64,000 nucleotides of DNA from Cupriavidus phytohabitans. Its GTDB lineage: Bacteria; Pseudomonadota; Gammaproteobacteria; Burkholderiales; Burkholderiaceae. The stretch's first letter is position 1; each line of letters starts with the position of its first letter. A program made the position numbers and the translations under genes. The stretch covers positions 186,001 to 250,000 of the forward strand of contig NZ_AUFE01000001.1 of assembly GCF_000426345.1 (NCBI RefSeq), in the 5' to 3' direction. The notes beneath the pieces are model-generated. The model saw only the letters and a list, made by a program, of their open reading frames with translations, did not search any database and was not told the origin of the DNA. This document shows positions 35,509 through 45,941 of this stretch, piece after piece.

Positions 35509-35835
35509 GCGGACGCCCGTTCTCAGGCGCTCGCCTGGCTACGCCTGGATGCCGGCGGCAACAACCTGGAGCGCCTGCTGGCACACCTGGCACACCGGCC
35601 CTGGCGCCATTGCGCCGCAAACGCGGGGCGTCGGCCGAGCCGGGCGTCCGCGGCCCGCGGGCTCGAAGTCCTGCGCATGCTGTCGGCGGGATACCGCGAT
35701 CGGGTGATTGCACAGAAACTGTTCGCCTCCGAACTGACAGTCAAGTCGCATTTGCGTCGCATCCACGCCAAGCCCGGTGCCCAAAGCCGCGCTGAAGCCG
35801 CAGCGCTGACGCGTGCGCGCGGGCTGATTGCATGA
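35509..35835 (+). pseudogene. Remnant of a MalT-type LuxR family regulator
   Basis: In one continuous frame without a start, ALAWLRLDAGGNNLERLLAH resembles the N-terminal region of the MalT-type AAA ATPase regulators (usual form AWLSLDEGDNDP). It is followed after about 25 residues by an intact-looking LuxR helix-turn-helix (LEVLRMLSAGYRDRVIAQKL, then SELTVKSHLRRIHAKPGAQS) and stop TGA at 35833. Complete members are about 900 residues, so some 800 internal codons and the start are missing. The HTH has the usual L-S-x-G to V-K-x-H pattern, with Pro in place of Leu in IHAKPGA. Read as a large internal deletion. Confidence 0.75.
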
Positions 35836-35852
35836 ACCGCGCGAGTGCAGTC

Positions 35853-35881
35853 TTGACACCTTCGGCCGCACTTCCTTTAAT
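35853..35881 (+). promoter_or_regulatory. Promoter of the nap-ccm operon
   Basis: TTGACA (35853-35858), 17-bp spacer, TTTAAT (35876-35881). It ends 54 bp before the napE start. No FNR-like TTGAT-N4-ATCAA site is visible here, suggesting expression need not be strictly anaerobic. Confidence 0.65.
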
Positions 35882-35934
35882 GGTGTTACGCATCAGGTGC
35901 ATTGCCTGACCACTTTCACCGATTACTTCAAGCC

Positions 35935-36102
35935 ATGATGGAAACCGGGGAAGTCCACGATCCGCAGCGCAAGAAAGAAGAACTGCGCAGCTTCCTGTTC
36001 CTGACCGCCGTGATGGTGCCGGTGCTTTCCGTCATCGTCGTGGCAGGCTATGGGTTCATTGTCTGGATGACCCAACTGGTCAGCGGCCCCCCAACGCACT
36101 GA
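35935..36102 (+). CDS. napE: Periplasmic nitrate reductase, small membrane protein NapE
   Basis: 55-residue single-helix membrane protein with the NapE pattern KKEELRSFLFLTAVMVPVLS followed by GYGFIVWMTQ. Its role is unknown but it accompanies napDABC in many proteobacteria. Two adjacent ATGs (35935, 35938) are possible starts. First gene of the operon, 54 bp after a good promoter. Confidence 0.88.
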   Translation: MMETGEVHDPQRKKEELRSFLFLTAVMVPVLSVIVVAGYGFIVWMTQLVSGPPTH

Positions 36103-36186
36103 ACGCGCGGCGCGCCGCTGGCGCGAATTGTGAGATAAGAACAAGCTGCAGCACAGACTGAAACGGCATTGAACCGGAGCTTGCGC

Positions 36187-36513
36187 ATGCCCGCAGCCAG
36201 ATGTGCGATCCCCATCCAGCCGCTGCCAGCCAGCGACGAGTGGCATATTGCCGGCATCGTCGTGCATGCGCATCCGGCCAGCGTGGCGCAGGTACGCAGC
36301 GCCATCGACTCCCTCACCGGCGCAGAGGTCCACGCCGCCAGCGATGCCGGCAAGCTCGTGGTCACCATCGAAGCGCCGACCTCGCGCGCCATTGCCGCGC
36401 ACCTCTCATATCTCCACCAGCTCCCCGGCGTGCTGTCGGCCGCGCTTGTCTACCAGCACAACGAAGACGCCGAAGCCATGAGCGAGACCATCTACGAGGA
36501 GGGCGCAAGATGA
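36187..36513 (+). CDS. napD: NapA signal-peptide chaperone NapD
   Basis: 108-residue cytoplasmic protein of the NapD family: [20 protein letters not shown] opens the ferredoxin-like fold and [20 protein letters not shown] completes the first beta-alpha-beta. NapD binds the twin-arginine signal of NapA to prevent early export before cofactor insertion. Start ATG 36187 is preferred to a TTG at 36169. It ends overlapping napA by 4 bp (ATGA), so the chaperone is translated just before its client. Confidence 0.92.
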   Translation: MPAARCAIPIQPLPASDEWHIAGIVVHAHPASVAQVRSAIDSLTGAEVHAASDAGKLVVTIEAPTSRAIAAHLSYLHQLPGVLSAALVYQHNEDAEAMSETIYEEGAR

Positions 36514-39005
36514 ACATCTCCCGCCGCGATTTCATCAAGCAGACCGCCGTCGCCGCGACGGCATCAGTGGCTGGCGTCACGCTGCCGGCCGGGGCCGCCA
36601 ATTTTGTCACGGACAGCGAGGTGACAAAGCTGAAATGGTCCAAGGCGCCGTGCCGCTTCTGCGGCACCGGCTGCGGGGTCACGGTTGCGGTCAAGGACAA
36701 CAAGGTCGTGGCCACGAACGGCGACCCGCAGGCCGAGGTCAACAAGGGGCTGAACTGCGTCAAGGGCTATTTCCTGTCGAAGATCATGTACGGCCAGGAC
36801 CGGCTGACCAAGCCGCTGCTGCGCATGAAGAACGGCAAGTACGACAAGAACGGCGAATTCGCGCCGGTCACGTGGGAGCGCGCCTTTGACGAGATGGAGC
36901 AGCAGTTCAAGCGCGTGCTGAAAGAGAAAGGCCCGACCGCCGTGGGCATGTTCGGCTCGGGCCAGTGGACCGTGTGGGAAGGCTATGCCGCGTCCAAGCT
37001 CTACAAGGCCGGCTTCCGCTCCAACAACATCGATCCCAATGCGCGCCACTGCATGGCCTCCGCGGTGCAGGGGTTCATGCGCACCTTCGGCATGGACGAG
37101 CCGATGGGCTGCTACGACGATTTCGAAGCCGCCGATGCCTTCGTGCTGTGGGGCTCGAACATGGCCGAGATGCATCCCATCCTGTGGACCCGCATCACCG
37201 ACCGGCGCCTGAGCCATCCGAAGACGCGCGTGGCGGTGCTGTCCACCTTTACGCACCGCTCCTTCGACCTGGCCGACATCCCGGTCATCTTCAAGCCGCA
37301 GACCGACCTGGCGATGATGAACTACATCGCCCACTACATCATCAAGAACAACAAGGTCAACAAGGACTTCGTCAACAGGCACACGGTCTTCAAGGAAGGC
37401 GTGACCAATATCGGCTACGGCCTGCGCCCGGAGCATCCGCTGCAGCAGGCTGCCAAGAACGCGGCCAACCCCGGCGCCTCGCGCCCGATCACGTTCGACG
37501 ACTTCGCGCGCTTCGTGGCCAAGTACGATGCCGATACCGTCAGCAAGCTGTCGGGCGTGCCCAAGGCCAAGCTCGACCAGCTGGCCGAGCTCTATGCCGA
37601 TCCCAACGTCAAGGTGATGTCGCTGTGGACCATGGGCTTCAACCAGCATACGCGAGGCAGCTGGGCCAACAACATGGTCTACAACCTGCATTTGCTGACC
37701 GGCAAGATCTCTACGCCGGGCAACAGCCCGTTCTCGCTGACCGGGCAGCCGTCGGCGTGCGGCACCGCGCGCGAGGTGGGCACCTTCTCGCACCGGCTGC
37801 CGGCCGACATGGTAGTGACCAATCCCAAGCACCGCGAAGAAGCCGAGCGCATCTGGAAGCTGCCCGCGGGCACCATCCCCGACAAGCCTGGCTACCACGC
37901 CGTGCTGCAGAACCGCATGCTCAAGGACGGCAAGCTCAATGCGTACTGGGTGCAGGTCAACAACAACATGCAGGCGGCGGCCAACCTGATGGAGGAAGGG
38001 CTGCCGGGCTATCGCAATCCGCAGAATTTCGTGGTGGTGTCTGACGCCTACCCCACCGTGACCGCGCTGGCCGCGGACCTGATCCTGCCCAGCGCGATGT
38101 GGGTCGAGAAGGAAGGCGCCTATGGCAACGCCGAGCGCCGCACGCAGTTCTGGCACCAGCTGGTCGACGCGCCGGGCGATGCGCGCTCGGACCTGTGGCA
38201 ACTGATGGAGTTTTCCAAGCGCTTCAAGGTGGAGGACGTCTGGCCCGCCGACCTGATCGCGAAGAAGCCCGAATACCGCGGCAAGACCCTGTTCGACGTG
38301 CTCTACCGCAACGGGCAGGTCGACAAGTTCCCGCTCAAGGAAGTCAACGCCGAGTACCACAATGCCGAGGCCAAAGCCTTTGGCTTCTACGTGCAGAAGG
38401 GGCTGTTCGAGGAATACGCCACCTTCGGCCGCGGCCATGGCCACGACCTGGCGCCGTTCGATGCCTACCATGAAGCGCGCGGGCTGCGCTGGCCAGTGGT
38501 CAACGGCAAGGAAACCCGCTGGCGCTACCGCGAAGGCAGCGACCCCTACGTCAAGGCCGGCACCGGCTACCAGTTCTACGGCAACCCGGACGGCAAGGCG
38601 GTCATCTTCGCCCTGCCCTACGAGCCGCCCGCCGAATCGCCCGACAAGGAGTATCCGTACTGGCTGGTCACGGGGCGCGTGCTCGAGCACTGGCATTCGG
38701 GCTCGATGACGCGGCGCGTCCCGGAGCTGTACCGCGCCTTCCCCAACGCGGTGGTGTTCATGCACCCCGAGGACGCCAAGGCCATGGGCTTGCGCCGCGG
38801 CGTGGAAGTAGAAGTGGTGTCGCGGCGCGGGAGCATGCGCTCCCGCGTGGAAACCCGCGGGCGCGACGCGCCGCCGCGCGGGCTGGTGTTCGTGCCGTGG
38901 TTCGACGCCAGCCAGTTGATCAACAAGGTGACGCTGGACGCAACCTGCCCGATCTCGCTGCAGACCGACTTCAAAAAGTGCGCGGTCAAGATCGTCAAGG
39001 TCTAG
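36510..39005 (+). CDS. napA: Periplasmic nitrate reductase catalytic subunit
   Basis: 831-residue Mo-bisMGD enzyme that reduces nitrate to nitrite in the periplasm. Twin-arginine signal SRRDFIKQ at 4-11. [4Fe-4S] Cys at 48, 51, 55 and 83 (CRFCGTGCG...CVKG). The Mo ligand Cys is at 181 in [11 protein letters not shown]. The length matches NapA exactly. GAGGAGG precedes ATG 36510. Electrons come from NapB, fed by NapC. In Cupriavidus-type organisms Nap serves redox balancing or the first step of denitrification. Confidence 0.98.
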   Translation: MNISRRDFIKQTAVAATASVAGVTLPAGAANFVTDSEVTKLKWSKAPCRFCGTGCGVTVAVKDNKVVATNGDPQAEVNKGLNCVKGYFLSKIMYGQDRLTKPLLRMKNGKYDKNGEFAPVTWERAFDEMEQQFKRVLKEKGPTAVGMFGSGQWTVWEGYAASKLYKAGFRSNNIDPNARHCMASAVQGFMRTFGMDEPMGCYDDFEAADAFVLWGSNMAEMHPILWTRITDRRLSHPKTRVAVLSTFTHRSFDLADIPVIFKPQTDLAMMNYIAHYIIKNNKVNKDFVNRHTVFKEGVTNIGYGLRPEHPLQQAAKNAANPGASRPITFDDFARFVAKYDADTVSKLSGVPKAKLDQLAELYADPNVKVMSLWTMGFNQHTRGSWANNMVYNLHLLTGKISTPGNSPFSLTGQPSACGTAREVGTFSHRLPADMVVTNPKHREEAERIWKLPAGTIPDKPGYHAVLQNRMLKDGKLNAYWVQVNNNMQAAANLMEEGLPGYRNPQNFVVVSDAYPTVTALAADLILPSAMWVEKEGAYGNAERRTQFWHQLVDAPGDARSDLWQLMEFSKRFKVEDVWPADLIAKKPEYRGKTLFDVLYRNGQVDKFPLKEVNAEYHNAEAKAFGFYVQKGLFEEYATFGRGHGHDLAPFDAYHEARGLRWPVVNGKETRWRYREGSDPYVKAGTGYQFYGNPDGKAVIFALPYEPPAESPDKEYPYWLVTGRVLEHWHSGSMTRRVPELYRAFPNAVVFMHPEDAKAMGLRRGVEVEVVSRRGSMRSRVETRGRDAPPRGLVFVPWFDASQLINKVTLDATCPISLQTDFKKCAVKIVKV

Positions 39006-39031
39006 TGCGGCCGATACAACAGGGAGACGCC

Positions 39032-39562
39032 ATGAAACCGAGTCGATCCTGGCTGCCACTGCTGGCCTTGCTCACGCTGCTGCTGGCGGTGCTGGCGACG
39101 GCGCCACTTGCGGCGCGCGCGCAGCAGCAACAACAGCAGGGCCTGGTCGATGCCATGCGCGGGCCCACGCCCATCGGCAACGAGGCCAAGGCCCCGGTCC
39201 TTTACCCGACCGAGAACAAGGACATCCGCCGCAATCGCAACTACACCATGCAGCCGCCGACGATCCCGCACAAGATCGACGGCTACCAGGTCGACAAGGA
39301 TTTCAACCGTTGCATGTTCTGCCACGCGCGCACCCGCACCGAAGAAACCCAGGCGATCCCGGTCAGCATCACGCACTACATGGACCGCGACAACAACGTG
39401 CTGGCCGAGGTGTCGCCGCGCCGCTATTTCTGCACCCAGTGCCACGTGCCGCAGGCGGAGGCCAAGCCGCTGGTGGGCAACAGCTTCATCGATGTCGAGC
39501 AGATGCTCAAGCGCAAGCCCGGCGCGAAGGGGGCAGCCGACACCAAGGGAGCGGCCAAGTAA
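39032..39562 (+). CDS. napB: Diheme cytochrome c subunit of periplasmic nitrate reductase
   Basis: 176-residue periplasmic protein with a signal peptide (hydrophobic run, then ARAQ and a run of Gln). Two haem motifs: CMFCH from Cys94 and CTQCH from Cys134. It passes electrons from NapC to NapA. The signal peptide is followed by an unusual poly-Gln tract of six. GGGAG precedes ATG 39032. The C-terminal tail (KRKPGAKGAADTKGAAK) is a low-complexity extension not needed for the fold. Confidence 0.95.
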   Translation: MKPSRSWLPLLALLTLLLAVLATAPLAARAQQQQQQGLVDAMRGPTPIGNEAKAPVLYPTENKDIRRNRNYTMQPPTIPHKIDGYQVDKDFNRCMFCHARTRTEETQAIPVSITHYMDRDNNVLAEVSPRRYFCTQCHVPQAEAKPLVGNSFIDVEQMLKRKPGAKGAADTKGAAK

Positions 39563-39625
39563 GGGAGCGACCGGATCAGGGAGCGACCAGATAGCAGCGC
39601 CCGGCCAAGATCAACCTCATTGCGG

Positions 39626-40222
39626 ATGCGCGTCATGCTCGACCTGCTCAAGCGCTACTGGCGGACCATCACGCGGCCCAGTGCGTATTTCAGCCTGGGC
39701 TTCCTGACACTGGGCGGCTTTGTCGCCGGCGTGGTGTTCTGGGGCGCGTTCAATACCGCGCTGGAACTGACCAACACCGAGCAGTTCTGCACCGGCTGCC
39801 ACGAGATGCGCGACAACGTCTACCAGGAACTTCAGGGCACCATCCACTTCACCAACCGCAGCGGCGTGCGCGCCAAATGCTCGGACTGCCACGTGCCGCA
39901 CAACTGGACCGACAAGATGGCGCGCAAGATGCAGGCTTCCAAGGAAGTCTGGGCCAAGGTCTTCGGCACCGTCGACACGCGCGAGAAGTTCCAGGCGTAC
40001 CGGCTCACGCTGGCACAGCACGAATGGGCGCGCTTCAAGGCCAACGATTCGCTGGAATGCCGCAACTGCCATGACTACCAGTCGATGGACTTCACGCGGC
40101 AGAGCCCGCGCGCGCAGGCCATGCACTCGACCTACCTGGCCAACAAGGAAAAGACCTGCATCGACTGCCACAAGGGTATCGCGCACCACCTGCCGGACGT
40201 ATCCAAGGCCGAGGAGAAATGA
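39626..40222 (+). CDS. napC: Tetraheme quinol dehydrogenase NapC
   Basis: 198-residue membrane-anchored NapC/NirT family cytochrome. One N-terminal helix ([20 protein letters not shown]) followed by four CxxCH motifs: CTGCH (Cys55), CSDCH (Cys85), CRNCH (Cys145) and CIDCH (Cys178). It oxidises membrane quinol and reduces NapB. It stands in for NapGH, which is absent. ATG 39626 is used; ATG 39635 is an alternative. Only 3 bp separate its stop from ccmA, joining structural and maturation genes. Confidence 0.95.
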   Translation: MRVMLDLLKRYWRTITRPSAYFSLGFLTLGGFVAGVVFWGAFNTALELTNTEQFCTGCHEMRDNVYQELQGTIHFTNRSGVRAKCSDCHVPHNWTDKMARKMQASKEVWAKVFGTVDTREKFQAYRLTLAQHEWARFKANDSLECRNCHDYQSMDFTRQSPRAQAMHSTYLANKEKTCIDCHKGIAHHLPDVSKAEEK

Positions 40223-40225
40223 CGC

Positions 40226-40873
40226 GTGCCGCCATCCGCCGTCCGGCCAGATTCCGCCCCCGCGCTGAGCGGTGAAGGGCTCGGCCTGTCGCGCGCCGGC
40301 CGCCCGGTGCTGCGCGGCATCGACCTGGCCCTGTCGCCGGGCGGCCTGCTGCAGATACTGGGCGCCAATGGCAGCGGCAAGACCAGCCTGCTGCGCGTGC
40401 TGTGCGGCCTCGCCGTGCCGGACGAAGGCACGTTGCACTGGCACGGCCGGCCGGTGCGCAGCGGCGATCCTGCCTACCTGCAGGCGCTTGCCTATGTCGG
40501 CCATGCCAATGGCATCGACCCGGACCTGAGCCCGACTGAAAACCTGCGTTTCTCCGCACGCATGGCGGGTGCCGACGACGCGGGCGCGGTGGACCGTGCC
40601 CTTGCCGCCCAGGCACTGGAGCGCGTCGCGCACACACCAGTGCGCGCGCTGTCGCAGGGCCAGCGCCGGCGCGTGGCGCTGGCGCGGTTGTCGCTCGCGC
40701 GGCGCGCGCTGTGGCTGCTCGACGAACCGGTGGCGGCGCTGGATGCCGACGCCTGCGCGCGCTTCGATGCGCAGCTCGACACGCACCTGGCGGCGGGCGG
40801 CATGGCAGTGATCGCCACCCACCACTTGCTGAGCGCGGGCGGCACGGTGCTGCGGCTGGAGGCGGTGACATGA
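40226..40873 (+). CDS. ccmA: Haem exporter ATP-binding protein CcmA
   Basis: 215-residue ABC ATPase of System I cytochrome c maturation. Walker A GANGSGKTS, signature LSQGQRRRVALARL, Walker B LWLLDEP and switch His in IATHH are all intact. With CcmB it energises release of holo-CcmE. GTG start at 40226, three bases after the napC stop; the stop overlaps ccmB by 4 bp. Confidence 0.94.
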   Translation: MPPSAVRPDSAPALSGEGLGLSRAGRPVLRGIDLALSPGGLLQILGANGSGKTSLLRVLCGLAVPDEGTLHWHGRPVRSGDPAYLQALAYVGHANGIDPDLSPTENLRFSARMAGADDAGAVDRALAAQALERVAHTPVRALSQGQRRRVALARLSLARRALWLLDEPVAALDADACARFDAQLDTHLAAGGMAVIATHHLLSAGGTVLRLEAVT

Positions 40874-41547
40874 CCCGCGCCCTCGCCGCCATCGTCACGC
40901 ACGACGTGTCGCTGGCCTGGCGCCGGCGCGGCAGCCTGCTCGGCAGCGTGGTGTTCTTTGTCATCGCGGCGAGCCTGTTCCCGCTGGCGATCGGTCCCGA
41001 GCCGCAGCAGCTGCGCGCGCTGGCGCCCGGGATCCTGTGGGTCACGGCGCTGCTGGCGTCGATGCTGTCGCTGTCGCGGCTGTTCGCGCAGGAACATGCG
41101 GACGGCAGCCTCGACCAGCTGCTGCTGTCGCCGCATCCGCTGGCGCTGCTGGTGCTGGCCAAGATCGCCGCGCACTGGCTGACCAGCGGCCTGCCGCTGT
41201 TGCTGCTGACGCCTTTGCTGGCGCAGCAGTATGGGCTGCCGTGGAGTGCATCGCTGCTGCTGTCGGCCTCGCTGCTGGTCGGCACGCCGGCGCTGAGCCT
41301 GATCGGCGCGGTGGGCGCCGCGCTGACGCTGGGCGTACGCGGCGGCGCGGTGCTGCTGTGCATACTGGTGCTGCCGCTGAGCGTACCGGTGCTGGTGTTC
41401 GGCGCCAGCGCCGCGGCGGCCGCCGACGCGGGGCTCGACGTGGTGCCGCAGTTCTCGCTGCTGGGCGCATGCCTGGCGCTGTCGCTGTTCCTGTGCCCGC
41501 TGGCCACTGCCGCCGGGCTGCGCATCGCCATGGAGACGCCGGCATGA
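40870..41547 (+). CDS. ccmB: Haem exporter membrane subunit CcmB
   Basis: 225-residue inner membrane protein with six hydrophobic segments, opening MTRALAAIVTHDVSLAWRRR and containing SLSRLFAQEHADGSLDQLLL and ASLLVGTPALSLIGAVGAAL as in CcmB. Partner of CcmA in the ABC complex that releases haem-CcmE from CcmC/D. Overlaps the genes on both sides by 4 bp. Confidence 0.94.
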   Translation: MTRALAAIVTHDVSLAWRRRGSLLGSVVFFVIAASLFPLAIGPEPQQLRALAPGILWVTALLASMLSLSRLFAQEHADGSLDQLLLSPHPLALLVLAKIAAHWLTSGLPLLLLTPLLAQQYGLPWSASLLLSASLLVGTPALSLIGAVGAALTLGVRGGAVLLCILVLPLSVPVLVFGASAAAAADAGLDVVPQFSLLGACLALSLFLCPLATAAGLRIAMETPA

Positions 41548-42314
41548 GCCAGCCACTGCCATCGCTGCACACTGCCGAGGCGCCGCGGGCGCGTAGCGCC
41601 TGGATGGCGTACGCGGCGCCGGTACGGTTCTATCCGCTGGCCGGACGACTGGCGCCGTGGTGCTTCGCCGCGGCGGCGCTGTTTGCCGTCGCCGGCCTGT
41701 ATGTCGGCTTTGCCGTGGCGCCGACCGACGCGCAGCAGGGCGAGGTCTACCGCATCATCTTTATCCACGTGCCGGCGGCATGGATGTCGATGTTCATCTA
41801 CCTGGTCATGGCCGGCTACTGCGCGCTGGCGCTGGTGCTGCGCACGCGGCTGTCGTCGATGATGGCCTCGGCACTGGCGCCAACCGGCGCGCTGTTCACC
41901 GCGCTGGCGCTCTGGACCGGTGCGCTGTGGGGCCAGCCGACATGGGGCACGTGGTGGGTCTGGGATGCTCGGCTGACCTCGGAGCTGATCCTGCTGTTCC
42001 TGTACCTTGGCTTTATCGCGCTGGAGTCCGCCATCGACGAGCCTCGCCGCGCCGAGCGCGCCTGCGCAGTGCTGGCGCTGGTGGGCGTGGCCAATATCCC
42101 GGTGATCTACTTCTCGGTGCAGTGGTGGAACACGCTGCATCAGGGCGCCTCGGTCAGCCTGACCGCGGCGCCGTCGATGGCGGCCACCATGCTGGCCGGC
42201 ATGCTGCTGATGACGCTGGCGTGCTGGATGTACACCATCGCCGTTGCGCTGGTGCGCGTGCGCTGCATCCTGCGCGAGCGCGGCGAGGTGCCGGTTACCG
42301 GAGAGACGTCATGA
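41544..42314 (+). CDS. ccmC: Haem lyase/haem-handling protein CcmC
   Basis: 256-residue membrane protein with six helices and the tryptophan-rich [20 protein letters not shown] motif that holds haem at the periplasmic face. [10 protein letters not shown] gives a conserved His before it. It attaches haem covalently to CcmE together with CcmD. ATGA overlaps at both ends show coupled translation. Confidence 0.95.
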   Translation: MSQPLPSLHTAEAPRARSAWMAYAAPVRFYPLAGRLAPWCFAAAALFAVAGLYVGFAVAPTDAQQGEVYRIIFIHVPAAWMSMFIYLVMAGYCALALVLRTRLSSMMASALAPTGALFTALALWTGALWGQPTWGTWWVWDARLTSELILLFLYLGFIALESAIDEPRRAERACAVLALVGVANIPVIYFSVQWWNTLHQGASVSLTAAPSMAATMLAGMLLMTLACWMYTIAVALVRVRCILRERGEVPVTGETS

Positions 42315-42469
42315 CCCTGTCGCTGCTCCAGCATGCACTGCCATACGGACCCCATGGCATCTTCATCGCCGGGGCGTTCGGCATGAGTGCGCTGCTGCTG
42401 GCGCTGGAGCTGCTGCTGCTGGCGCGCCGCTGCCGCGCCAGCGCGCAACAGGCCAGCAACCGCCGATGA
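42311..42469 (+). CDS. ccmD: Haem exporter accessory protein CcmD
   Basis: 52-residue single-helix protein ([20 protein letters not shown]) in the exact position of CcmD between ccmC and ccmE. It stabilises the CcmABC-CcmE complex. It is small and weakly conserved, so identification rests on size, topology and position. Confidence 0.85.
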   Translation: MTLSLLQHALPYGPHGIFIAGAFGMSALLLALELLLLARRCRASAQQASNRR

Positions 42470-42936
42470 CGCCGCGCCAGCGCCGCTTCGGCATGCTCGC
42501 CGCGGCCCTGGCCTGCGGCGGCATCGCGCTGGCGCTGGTGCTCAATGCGTTCCGCTCCAACCTGGTGTTCTTCTTCAGCCCGAGCCAGGTCGCCGCACAG
42601 GAGGCGCCGGTGGCGCGCAGCTTCCGGCTCGGCGGTTTGGTCGAATCCGGCTCGATCCGGCGCGAAGGCGACGGCATGACCGTACGCTTTGTCGTCACCG
42701 ACACCGCGCACCAGGTGCCGGTGCGCTACCGCGGCCTGCTGCCGGACCTGTTCCGCGAAGGCAAGGGCGTGGTCGCGCGCGGCAAGCTGGAGGCCGACGG
42801 CACCTTCGTTGCCAGCGAGGTGCTGGCCAAGCACGACGAGAACTACATGCCGCCCGAAGCCGCCGATGCGCTGAAGCAGGCCGAGCAGGTGAACCGCCGC
42901 ATGGCCGGGGCACCGGCGCAGGGAGCGCGCCAGTGA
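42466..42936 (+). CDS. ccmE: Periplasmic haem chaperone CcmE
   Basis: 156-residue membrane-anchored OB-fold protein. N-terminal helix, then [20 protein letters not shown], and the haem-attaching His123 in [12 protein letters not shown]. Receives haem from CcmC and delivers it to CcmF/H. Overlaps ccmD and ccmF by 4 bp each. Confidence 0.95.
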   Translation: MTPRQRRFGMLAAALACGGIALALVLNAFRSNLVFFFSPSQVAAQEAPVARSFRLGGLVESGSIRREGDGMTVRFVVTDTAHQVPVRYRGLLPDLFREGKGVVARGKLEADGTFVASEVLAKHDENYMPPEAADALKQAEQVNRRMAGAPAQGARQ

Positions 42937-44942
42937 TCGCCGAGCTGGGGCACTTCGCGCTGATCGTCGCGCTGCTGGTCGCGCTGGTGCAGGCGGCAGT
43001 GCCGCTGGCCGGCGCGGCGCGCGGCAAGCTGGCGTGGATGGCGGTAGCGCGGCCGGCGGCACGCGTGCAATGCGCGCTGGTGGCGTTGTCGTTCGCGGCG
43101 CTGGCATGGAGCTTCGTCGCCAACGACTTCAGCGTGCGCTATGTCGCGGCCAATTCCAACAGCGCGCTGCCACTGGCTTACCGCATCGCCGCCGTATGGG
43201 GCGGGCATGAAGGCTCGATGCTGCTATGGACGCTGATGCTGGCGCTGTGGTCGCTGGCGGTGGCGCACTGCAGCCGGCAGCTGCCGCTGGCCGCGGTGGC
43301 GCGCGTGCTGGGCGTGATGGGGGCGATCAGCGCGGGCTTCCTGCTGTTCCTGCTGTTTGCCTCCAACCCCTTCGTGCGGCTGCTGCCGCCGGCGATGGCG
43401 GGCCGCGACCTCAATCCGCTGCTGCAGGATCCCGGCATGGTATTCCACCCGCCGCTGCTCTACATGGGCTATGTCGGCTTCTCGGTGACCTTTGCCTTTG
43501 CCGTGGCGGCGCTGCTGGCCGGGCGCGTCGATGCCGCCTGGGCGCGCTGGTCGCGGCCGTGGACGACGGTGGCGTGGGCCTTCCTGACACTGGGCATCAT
43601 GCTCGGCAGCGCGTGGGCGTATTACGAACTGGGCTGGGGCGGCTGGTGGTTCTGGGATCCGGTCGAGAACGCCTCCTTCATGCCGTGGCTGGCCGGCACC
43701 GCGCTGATGCATTCGCTGGCGGTCACGGAGAAACGCGGGGCGTTCCGCGCGTGGACCGTGCTGCTGGCGATCTTCACGTTCTCCCTGAGCCTGCTCGGCA
43801 CCTTCCTGGTCCGCTCCGGCGTGCTGACCTCGGTCCATGCGTTCGCGGTCGATCCGAAGCGCGGCATCTTCATCCTTGCCCTGCTTGGCATGGTGACCGG
43901 CATCGCGCTGGCGCTGTACGCATGGCGCGCGCCGCGCTTGTCGCGGGGTGTCGAGTTTGCCGCGGTCTCGCGCGAATCGCTGCTGCTGGCCAACAACGTG
44001 CTGCTGGCGGTGGCGGCGGCAACGGTGCTGCTCGGCACGCTCTACCCGCTGCTGGTCGATGTGCTGGGGCTGGGCAAGATCTCGGTCGGCCCTGCCTACT
44101 TCGAGCAGGTGTTCGTGCCGCTGATGGCACCCGCGGTGCTGCTGATGGGCGCGGCGCCGCTGGCGCGTTGGCGCCATGGCAGCCTGCCCGACATGGCGCA
44201 GCGGCTGCGCTGGGCCGGCATCGCCAGCGTGGCCATCGGCCTGGGGCTGCTGCTGGCGCTGCGCAACGCCTCCGCGATGACCGGGCTGGGGCTGCTGCTG
44301 GCGGCATGGTGCGTGCTGAGCGCGGTGGCGAGCCTGGCGGCACGGCTGCGCCACCAGCGGGGCCACCGGTTCGGCGCGCTGCGCCAGCTCGCGCCTGGCT
44401 ACTGGGGCATGCTGCTGGCGCACGCCGGCGTCGGCATCTTCATCGCGGGCGTGACGCTGGTCACCGGGCAGGAAAGCCTGCGTGAACTGCCGATGCGCGC
44501 GGGCGACACCGTCAGCGTCGGCGGCTACGACTTCCGCTTCGCCGGCGTGAGGCAGGCCGTCGGCCCCAATTATGACGCGCTGCGCGGCACGCTGACCGCG
44601 TCGCGCGACGGCAAGCGCGTGGCGGTGCTCTATCCCGAGCGCCGCATCTACCGCAGCCAGGACATGCCGACCACCGAGGCCGCGATCGACAGCGGCCTGA
44701 CGCGCGACCTGTACGTGGCACTCGGCGAGAATGTCGACGGCAGCGCCTGGGCCGTGCGCATCCACGTCAAGCCCTTTGTCGACTGGATCTGGGCCGGCTG
44801 CGTGCTGATGGCGCTGGGCGGCCTGCTGGCGGCGTGCGACAAGCGCTACCGGCTGCGCCGCCGTGTCACGGCCGAGGCCGCGCCGCCGACTGCACCCGCC
44901 GCGCCCGCGCTGGCCTCCACGCGCGAGGAGACGCCGGCATGA
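42933..44942 (+). CDS. ccmF: Cytochrome c haem lyase subunit CcmF
   Basis: 669-residue multi-spanning membrane protein. The Trp-rich [20 protein letters not shown] motif and [40 protein letters not shown] are CcmF signatures with conserved haem-ligand His. It transfers haem from CcmE to apocytochrome thiols. The start is a GTG at 42933 overlapping the ccmE stop (GTGA). Confidence 0.96.
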   Translation: MIAELGHFALIVALLVALVQAAVPLAGAARGKLAWMAVARPAARVQCALVALSFAALAWSFVANDFSVRYVAANSNSALPLAYRIAAVWGGHEGSMLLWTLMLALWSLAVAHCSRQLPLAAVARVLGVMGAISAGFLLFLLFASNPFVRLLPPAMAGRDLNPLLQDPGMVFHPPLLYMGYVGFSVTFAFAVAALLAGRVDAAWARWSRPWTTVAWAFLTLGIMLGSAWAYYELGWGGWWFWDPVENASFMPWLAGTALMHSLAVTEKRGAFRAWTVLLAIFTFSLSLLGTFLVRSGVLTSVHAFAVDPKRGIFILALLGMVTGIALALYAWRAPRLSRGVEFAAVSRESLLLANNVLLAVAAATVLLGTLYPLLVDVLGLGKISVGPAYFEQVFVPLMAPAVLLMGAAPLARWRHGSLPDMAQRLRWAGIASVAIGLGLLLALRNASAMTGLGLLLAAWCVLSAVASLAARLRHQRGHRFGALRQLAPGYWGMLLAHAGVGIFIAGVTLVTGQESLRELPMRAGDTVSVGGYDFRFAGVRQAVGPNYDALRGTLTASRDGKRVAVLYPERRIYRSQDMPTTEAAIDSGLTRDLYVALGENVDGSAWAVRIHVKPFVDWIWAGCVLMALGGLLAACDKRYRLRRRVTAEAAPPTAPAAPALASTREETPA

Positions 44943-45481
44943 CGCGCTTCCTGCTGCCACTCGCCGCTTTCCTCGCACTGGCCGTTGCGCTGGCCGCGGG
45001 GCTGCGCAACGATCCGCGCGAGCTGCCCTCGCCGCTGGTCGGCAAGGCCGCACCGGTCTTCGCGCTGCCGCTGCTGGAGCCGGAAGGCCGCACGCTGGCG
45101 TCCGCCGACATGCGCGGCAAGGTGTGGCTGCTGAACGTGTGGGCCTCATGGTGCGCGGCCTGCCGCACCGAACATCCGGTGCTGGTCGACTTCGCCGCGC
45201 GCGCGCCGGTGCCACTGTACGGCCTGAACTACAAGGACGAGGCCGGCGCCGCGCGCGAATGGCTGCAGCGGCTCGGCAACCCCTACACGGCATCGCTGGT
45301 CGACGCCGACGGGCGCGTGGGCATCGACTACGGCGTCTATGGCGTGCCCGAAACCTTTGTCATCGACCAGCACGGCGTGGTGCGCTACCGCCAGGTAGGC
45401 CCGGTCACGCGCGAGGTGCTGGAGCAGAAGCTGGTCCCGCTGATCGAGCGGCTGCAGCGCCACGGAGGCGGCCATGCATAG
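44939..45481 (+). CDS. ccmG: Thiol:disulphide oxidoreductase CcmG/DsbE
   Basis: 180-residue membrane-anchored thioredoxin-like protein with a single N-terminal helix. Active site WASWCAAC (Cys72, Cys75); GVYGVPETFVIDQHGVVRYR is the cis-Pro loop typical of CcmG. It reduces apocytochrome CxxCH thiols before haem attachment. C-A-A-C in place of the more common C-P-T/x-C is a mild variation. Overlaps ccmF by 4 bp and ccmH by 8 bp. Confidence 0.95.
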   Translation: MTRFLLPLAAFLALAVALAAGLRNDPRELPSPLVGKAAPVFALPLLEPEGRTLASADMRGKVWLLNVWASWCAACRTEHPVLVDFAARAPVPLYGLNYKDEAGAAREWLQRLGNPYTASLVDADGRVGIDYGVYGVPETFVIDQHGVVRYRQVGPVTREVLEQKLVPLIERLQRHGGGHA

Positions 45482-45941
45482 GCTGCGCTCCGCGCTTGCG
45501 CTGTGGCTATGCTGCCTGTCGATGCAGGCGGCCGCCGCGCCGACCGAAGCCGAGCTCGATGCGCGCGTGCATGCGCTGTCCAATGAACTGCGCTGCCTGG
45601 TGTGCCAGAACCAGACGCTGGCCGATTCCAATGCCGACCTGGCCGTCGACCTGCGCCGCCAGATCCGCGAGCAGCTGCGCGGCGGCGCCAGCGACCAGGC
45701 GGTCAAGGACTACCTGGTGCAGCGCTACGGCGACTTCGTGCTGTACAAGCCGCCGCTGCGGCCGCTGACGTGGCTGTTGTGGTTTGGTCCGCTGCTGTTG
45801 GTTGCAGGCGTTGCATGGGCGATCGTGCGCGCCCGCGCGCGCCATCGCGGGACGGACGCTCCGCTTGACGACGGCGCACGGCGCGACCTGGAGAGCCTGC
45901 TCAACGACGCCGCCGATCCCGCCGCTCCCCGACAACCATGA
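45474..45941 (+). CDS. ccmH: Cytochrome c maturation protein CcmH (CycL)
   Basis: 155-residue membrane-anchored thiol protein. LRCLVCQNQTLADSNADLA contains the reactive Cys41/Cys44; YLVQRYGDFVLYKPP leads into one C-terminal helix. Works with CcmG and CcmF. Here CcmH and CcmI are separate genes, unlike the fused E. coli CcmH. Confidence 0.95.
   Translation: MHRLRSALALWLCCLSMQAAAAPTEAELDARVHALSNELRCLVCQNQTLADSNADLAVDLRRQIREQLRGGASDQAVKDYLVQRYGDFVLYKPPLRPLTWLLWFGPLLLVAGVAWAIVRARARHRGTDAPLDDGARRDLESLLNDAADPAAPRQP

Noticed and set aside
36564..39059. 831-codon open frame antisense to napA
   Set aside because: Exact shadow of napA in GC-rich DNA; the product is His/Arg/Val-rich with no family character, while the plus strand encodes a complete NapA.
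43224..45293. 689-codon antisense frame over ccmF/ccmG
   Set aside because: Gln/Arg/His-rich shadow of ccmF.
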